DNA of 17,537 nt, taken from assembly GCA_017504065.1 (NCBI GenBank), contig JAFVRU010000071.1, positions 1 through 17,537 on the forward strand. The letters run 5' to 3'. This document shows positions 14,241 through 17,537 of the stretch, in pieces. Each line of letters opens with the position of its first letter. Position 1 is the first letter of the stretch. The position numbers and the translations under genes are program-made. The DNA comes from Clostridia bacterium (GTDB taxonomy: Bacteria; Bacillota; Clostridia; Christensenellales; Borkfalkiaceae). The notes beneath the pieces are model-generated. The model was not told the DNA's origin and did no database searches. It was given only the letters and a program-made list of their open reading frames with translations.

Positions 14241-15620
14241 TTATAATTTTTTGAGTTCTTTCCGAACGTATGCGATTTGTTCGCGGACGGATTTCGGGGA
14301 AGCCCCGCCTTCCGAATTGCGTTTTTCCACACACGTTTCCAATGCAATTTCTTGATACAAGTCTTGTTCGAACAGCTCGCTATGCTTTTTGTATTCCGTC
14401 AAAGGATAATCGTCCAACACACAGCCTTTTTCGATACATTCCGCAACGATTTGTCCTACCGTCTTATACGCCGAACGGAACGGCATACCCTTTTTCGCCA
14501 AATAATCGGCAAGATCGGTTGCGTTGATAAACCCTTTTTGCGCCGCCTTATACGTATTCTCTGCGTACACTTTCATCGTCGCGATCATCGGCGTGAACAC
14601 TTCCAAACACATCACGACCGTATCCAACGCGTCGAACGTCGCTTCCTTGTCTTCCTGCATATCTTTATTGTATGCGAGCGGCAAACCTTTCAGCATCGTC
14701 AAAAGCGCCGTCAAATCCCCGTACACACGCCCCGTTTTGCCGCGAACGAGCTCCGCCATGTCCGAGTTCTTCTTTTGCGGCATGATCGACGAACCCGTCG
14801 TATACGCGTCGTCGAGCTCGACGAACTTGAACTCCCAACTCGACCAAAGAATAATTTCTTCGGAGAACCGCGAAAGGTGCATCATCAAAATAGAAAACGC
14901 AGACGTGAGCTCCACGCAAAAATCCCGATCGGAAACGCCGTCGATACTGTTTCTCGTTACGCCGTCAAACCCGAGCTTTTCCGCTACGAACGCGCGGTCA
15001 GTAGGATACGTCGTACCTGCCAAAGCGCAGCTGCCGAGCGGGGAATAGTTCATTCGTTTCACCGCGTCGCGAATGCGACCGATATCCCGAAGCAACATCA
15101 TCGAATACGCCATGAGTTGGTGTCCGAAACTGATCGGTTGTGCGCGTTGCAAGTGCGTGTACGCGGGCGCGATTACGTCGGCGGTTTCTTCCGCTTTGTC
15201 CGTTACGACCGCTACCAAATTCTCAATCAACCCGATCACTTCTTCCGCTTTATCCCGAAGATATAACCGTATATCGAGCGCCACCTGATCGTTACGGCTT
15301 CTCGCCGTATGCAAGCGCTTGCCCGCGTCGCCGATCCGTTTGGTGAGCTCCGCTTCCACGAACATATGGATATCTTCCGCGTTTTCGTCAAAGGGCAATT
15401 TCCCCGTTTGGATATCCTGCAAAATCCCCGCCAAGCCGTCGATGATCAAATCGACGTCCGCTTGCGACAAAATCCCCTGTTTTGCAAGCATTTCCGCATG
15501 CGCCATCGAGCCTTGAATATCCTGCGCGTACATTCTGCAATCGAAACGGATCGAAGAATTGAAATCGTCCGCTTTTTTGTCAAGCGTTTTTTGGAAACGC
15601 CCCGCCCACATTTTTTCCAT
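14241..15620 (-). CDS. argH: Argininosuccinate lyase
   Basis: Cleaves argininosuccinate to arginine and fumarate, the last pathway step. The 459-residue protein of the fumarase/aspartase superfamily starts MEKMWAGRFQK, the standard family start. It carries TARSRNDQ (105-112), THLQRAQPISFGHQ with the catalytic histidine near 156, and the signature GSSIMPQKKN (276-285) containing the catalytic serine Ser278. It acts as a homotetramer with shared active sites. GGGAG sits seven bases before the ATG. The 60-bp gap to the preceding hydrolase gene contains a strong hairpin (15648-15673), the largest gap in the operon. Confidence 0.98.
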   Translation of the reverse strand: MEKMWAGRFQKTLDKKADDFNSSIRFDCRMYAQDIQGSMAHAEMLAKQGILSQADVDLIIDGLAGILQDIQTGKLPFDENAEDIHMFVEAELTKRIGDAGKRLHTARSRNDQVALDIRLYLRDKAEEVIGLIENLVAVVTDKAEETADVIAPAYTHLQRAQPISFGHQLMAYSMMLLRDIGRIRDAVKRMNYSPLGSCALAGTTYPTDRAFVAEKLGFDGVTRNSIDGVSDRDFCVELTSAFSILMMHLSRFSEEIILWSSWEFKFVELDDAYTTGSSIMPQKKNSDMAELVRGKTGRVYGDLTALLTMLKGLPLAYNKDMQEDKEATFDALDTVVMCLEVFTPMIATMKVYAENTYKAAQKGFINATDLADYLAKKGMPFRSAYKTVGQIVAECIEKGCVLDDYPLTEYKKHSELFEQDLYQEIALETCVEKRNSEGGASPKSVREQIAYVRKELKKL

Positions 15621-15647
15621 TGATTTCTCCCGCCGTTTAATAGGCTT

Positions 15648-15673
15648 TTTGCCCGTCGCGCGCGACAGGCAAA
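15648..15673 (-). other. Strong intercistronic hairpin between SGNH hydrolase and argH
   Basis: On the - strand an 11-bp stem, TTTGCCTGTCG with CGACGGGCAAA (one G-U), encloses CGCG. Neither strand has a U run after it, so it is not a typical terminator. It more likely stabilises or is a processing point of the transcript, uncoupling argG and the hydrolase from the downstream genes. Confidence 0.55.
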
Positions 15674-15680
15674 GTTTGGT

Positions 15681-16328
15681 TTATAAATTCCGTAAAAATT
15701 GATATAAAAGTTTTGCGATTTTTTCCGCTCCCGCATTCGAAGGATGTAACCCGTCGGGCATATACGTCTGTTGAATGATCTCTACCGACGGTTGCATTCC
15801 ACTCACTTTAAACAAGTCGAGTACAGGCAGCGAATACTGTTCGCAGACCTGCCGTATCGCCTTGACGTATTCGATGAGCGGCGGCGTCGGCTGTCCGTAT
15901 TTGTTGACCGTTTCGTTTTCGGTCAAACGGTGCAGCGGCGTCATAAACACGACGGTTGCATACGGGTATTTCGCAATCAGTTTTTCACACAAAACCCGCA
16001 GCGCGCCGTAAAACGTATACACCGTTTCGTCGCCGAACGTACCGAGCGGCGCGTCGCCGTGTCCGAAATCGTTCGTTCCGCCGAATACCACGACGATATC
16101 CGCGTTGTCGGGCAAAGCGTCCGCCCGTCCGTTGAAATCTTTATCCCAACGCTCGTTGGTGGGGATCGTTTGACGGGCAATCCGCGTTCCGCCGATCCCG
16201 TCCACGAAAATTTCACACTCCGCAATCCGAGCGAACACGTTCGTATACCGATGTTCTACGTCCGTCGCGCCCGTGCCTTCCGTAATGCTATCGCCTAAAA
16301 AAACGACCTTTTTCCCTTGCAGTTCCAT
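15681..16328 (-). CDS. SGNH/GDSL family hydrolase
   Basis: A 215-residue serine esterase-type hydrolase. The SGNH blocks are all present: VFLGDSITEG with nucleophile Ser14, the block II glycine in GIGGTRIA (44-51), GGTND with Asn86, and the DGLHP dyad Asp192/His195 near the C-terminus. There is no signal peptide, so it should be cytoplasmic. Members remove acyl groups from sugars, lipids or small esters; the substrate is unknown. It lies between argG and argH, 12 bp after argG, with AGGAAA as ribosome site. Co-transcription with arginine genes is clear, but a pathway role is only conjecture. Confidence 0.93.
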   Translation of the reverse strand: MELQGKKVVFLGDSITEGTGATDVEHRYTNVFARIAECEIFVDGIGGTRIARQTIPTNERWDKDFNGRADALPDNADIVVVFGGTNDFGHGDAPLGTFGDETVYTFYGALRVLCEKLIAKYPYATVVFMTPLHRLTENETVNKYGQPTPPLIEYVKAIRQVCEQYSLPVLDLFKVSGMQPSVEIIQQTYMPDGLHPSNAGAEKIAKLLYQFLRNL

Positions 16329-16340
16329 ACCGTTTCCTAC

Positions 16341-17537
16341 TTACTTGTTTTTCTTTTCATTGGCTTGGTTGACTTGCGCCTGTACCTTGATCGGCAACCC
16401 GAACAAGTTGATAAAGCCCGTCGCGTCCGCTTGGTTATAAACGTGATCTTCCCCGAACGTCGCGATTTCTTCGGAATAGAGCGAGTAATCGCTCCAAGCC
16501 CCCGCCTTGATTATGTTCCCTTTATACAGCTTCAAACGCACTTTCCCCGTTACCGTTTCCTGCGTCTTATCGACGAACGCCGAAAGCGCTTCCCGAAGCG
16601 GCGTGAACCATTGTCCGTTATAAACGAGCTCCGCAAAGCAAACCGAAAGTTCTTGCTTTTTATGCGCCGTGTACTTATCCAAGCAAAGGGTTTCTAAGTA
16701 GTTGTGCGCGTAGTACAAAATTTCCCCGCCCGGAGTTTCGTATACGCCCCGACACTTCATACCGACCAAACGGTTCTCGACGATATCCAAAAGCCCGATA
16801 CCGTTCTCCCCGCCGACTTTGTTGAGCGCAAGAATGATCTCTTTCGCGCTCATCTTCTTTCCGTCGAGCGCTACGGGACGACCCTTTTCGAATTCGAGCG
16901 TAATATACGTGGGCTTATCGGGCGCTTGCAAAGGCGATACGCCCATTTCCAAGAACCCTTCCTTTTCGTATTGCGGTTCGTTGCCCGCGTCTTCCAAATC
17001 CAAGCCTTCGTGGCTCAAATGCCAAAGGTTTTTGTCCTTGGAATAGTTCGTTTCGCGGTTGATCTTCAAAGGTACGTTGTGCGCTTCCGCATAATCGATT
17101 TCTTCTTCCCGCGATTTGATCGACCATTCTCTCCAAGGCGCGATGATCGGCATATCGGGCGCAAACGCCTTAATCGTCAATTCGAAACGCACTTGGTCGT
17201 TCCCTTTCCCCGTACAGCCGTGGCAGATCGCGTCCGCCCCTTCCTTTTTCGCAATTTCAACAATGCGTTTCGCAATCACAGGTCGCGCAAACGACGTGCC
17301 GAGCAGGTATTCTTCATACTTCGCTCCCGCCATCATCGTGGGAACGACGTAATCGTCCACGAACTCGTCCGTCAAATCTTCTACGTACAATTTCGAAGCG
17401 CCCGTTTTCAACGCCTTTTCTTCCAAGCCGTCCAATTCGTCCGCTTGCCCAACGTTGCCGCTGACCGCGATGACTTCGCAGTTGTTGTAATTTTCCTTCA
17501 GCCAAGGAATGATAATCGACGTATCCAAACCACCCGA
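16341..17537 (-). CDS. argG: Argininosuccinate synthase (5' end outside the window)
   Basis: Joins citrulline and aspartate with ATP to give argininosuccinate. The frame runs off the right edge, and its first visible codons read SGGLDTSIIIPWLK, part of the ATP-pyrophosphatase P-loop motif (normally AYSGGLDTS). The first roughly ten residues and the start are therefore missing, and a TTG at 17528 encodes the leucine of the motif, not a start. Family motifs include CHGCTGKGNDQVRFE and APWREWSIKSREEEI. It is the first visible gene of the operon in transcription direction; the operon promoter and any arginine-responsive site are outside the window. Confidence 0.97.
   Translation of the reverse strand, partial: SGGLDTSIIIPWLKENYNNCEVIAVSGNVGQADELDGLEEKALKTGASKLYVEDLTDEFVDDYVVPTMMAGAKYEEYLLGTSFARPVIAKRIVEIAKKEGADAICHGCTGKGNDQVRFELTIKAFAPDMPIIAPWREWSIKSREEEIDYAEAHNVPLKINRETNYSKDKNLWHLSHEGLDLEDAGNEPQYEKEGFLEMGVSPLQAPDKPTYITLEFEKGRPVALDGKKMSAKEIILALNKVGGENGIGLLDIVENRLVGMKCRGVYETPGGEILYYAHNYLETLCLDKYTAHKKQELSVCFAELVYNGQWFTPLREALSAFVDKTQETVTGKVRLKLYKGNIIKAGAWSDYSLYSEEIATFGEDHVYNQADATGFINLFGLPIKVQAQVNQANEKKNK

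Noticed and set aside
17528..17537. argG starting at the TTG at 17528
   Set aside because: This codon is the Leu of the SGGLDTS nucleotide-binding motif, which continues upstream to the window edge.
8727..17537. ARG boxes inside the arginine operon
   Set aside because: No convincing TGAAT-AT-rich-ATTCA palindrome was seen in the intergenic gaps; any control site is likely upstream of argG.
1..17537. CRISPR arrays, tRNA/rRNA genes, insertion sequences or phage genes
   Set aside because: No regularly spaced repeats, no cloverleaf with CCA context, and no transposase or integrase motifs were found on either strand.

Overview
The window looks like chromosome from a low-to-moderate GC Bacillota, probably a clostridium. 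The evidence is clear sigma-A type promoters (one is TTGACA, 17 bp, TATAAT), purine-rich ribosome binding sites, a tandem YitT pair, a DUF1653 protein and the general protein style. I cannot name the species.

Layout. Positions 1-460 contain no convincing gene but are packed with secondary structure: a 39-bp terminator-like repeat present at both ends (1-39 and 383-421, one mismatch), with two closed multi-helix structures between them, each followed by an intrinsic terminator on the + strand. They could be tandem structured small RNAs or a folded repeat or mobile element. Methylglyoxal synthase (mgsA, - strand) and a glycerate kinase (+ strand) follow, transcribed divergently from back-to-back promoters. 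A bidirectional terminator separates the glycerate kinase from two adjacent YitT-family membrane protein genes (- strand, one promoter). Next come an ABC exporter half-transporter (- strand, own strong promoter and a hairpin-rich leader) and a family GH31 alpha-glycosidase (- strand, own promoter and terminator).

From about 8.7 kb to the right edge, all genes are on the - strand and form one tightly packed arginine biosynthesis operon. In transcription order: argG (cut by the window edge), an SGNH/GDSL hydrolase, argH, an unrecognised 35-codon ORF with a strong RBS, argC, argJ, argB, argD, argF and a DUF1653 protein. ArgJ, ArgB, ArgC and ArgD make ornithine by the cyclic acetyl route. ArgF, ArgG and ArgH convert ornithine through citrulline and argininosuccinate to arginine. 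The operon promoter and its regulator lie outside the window, and I saw no carAB or argR.

The parts most worth a second look are the structured array at 1-425, the 35-codon ORF between argH and argC, and the SGNH hydrolase inserted between argG and argH. All other genes belong to recognised families.
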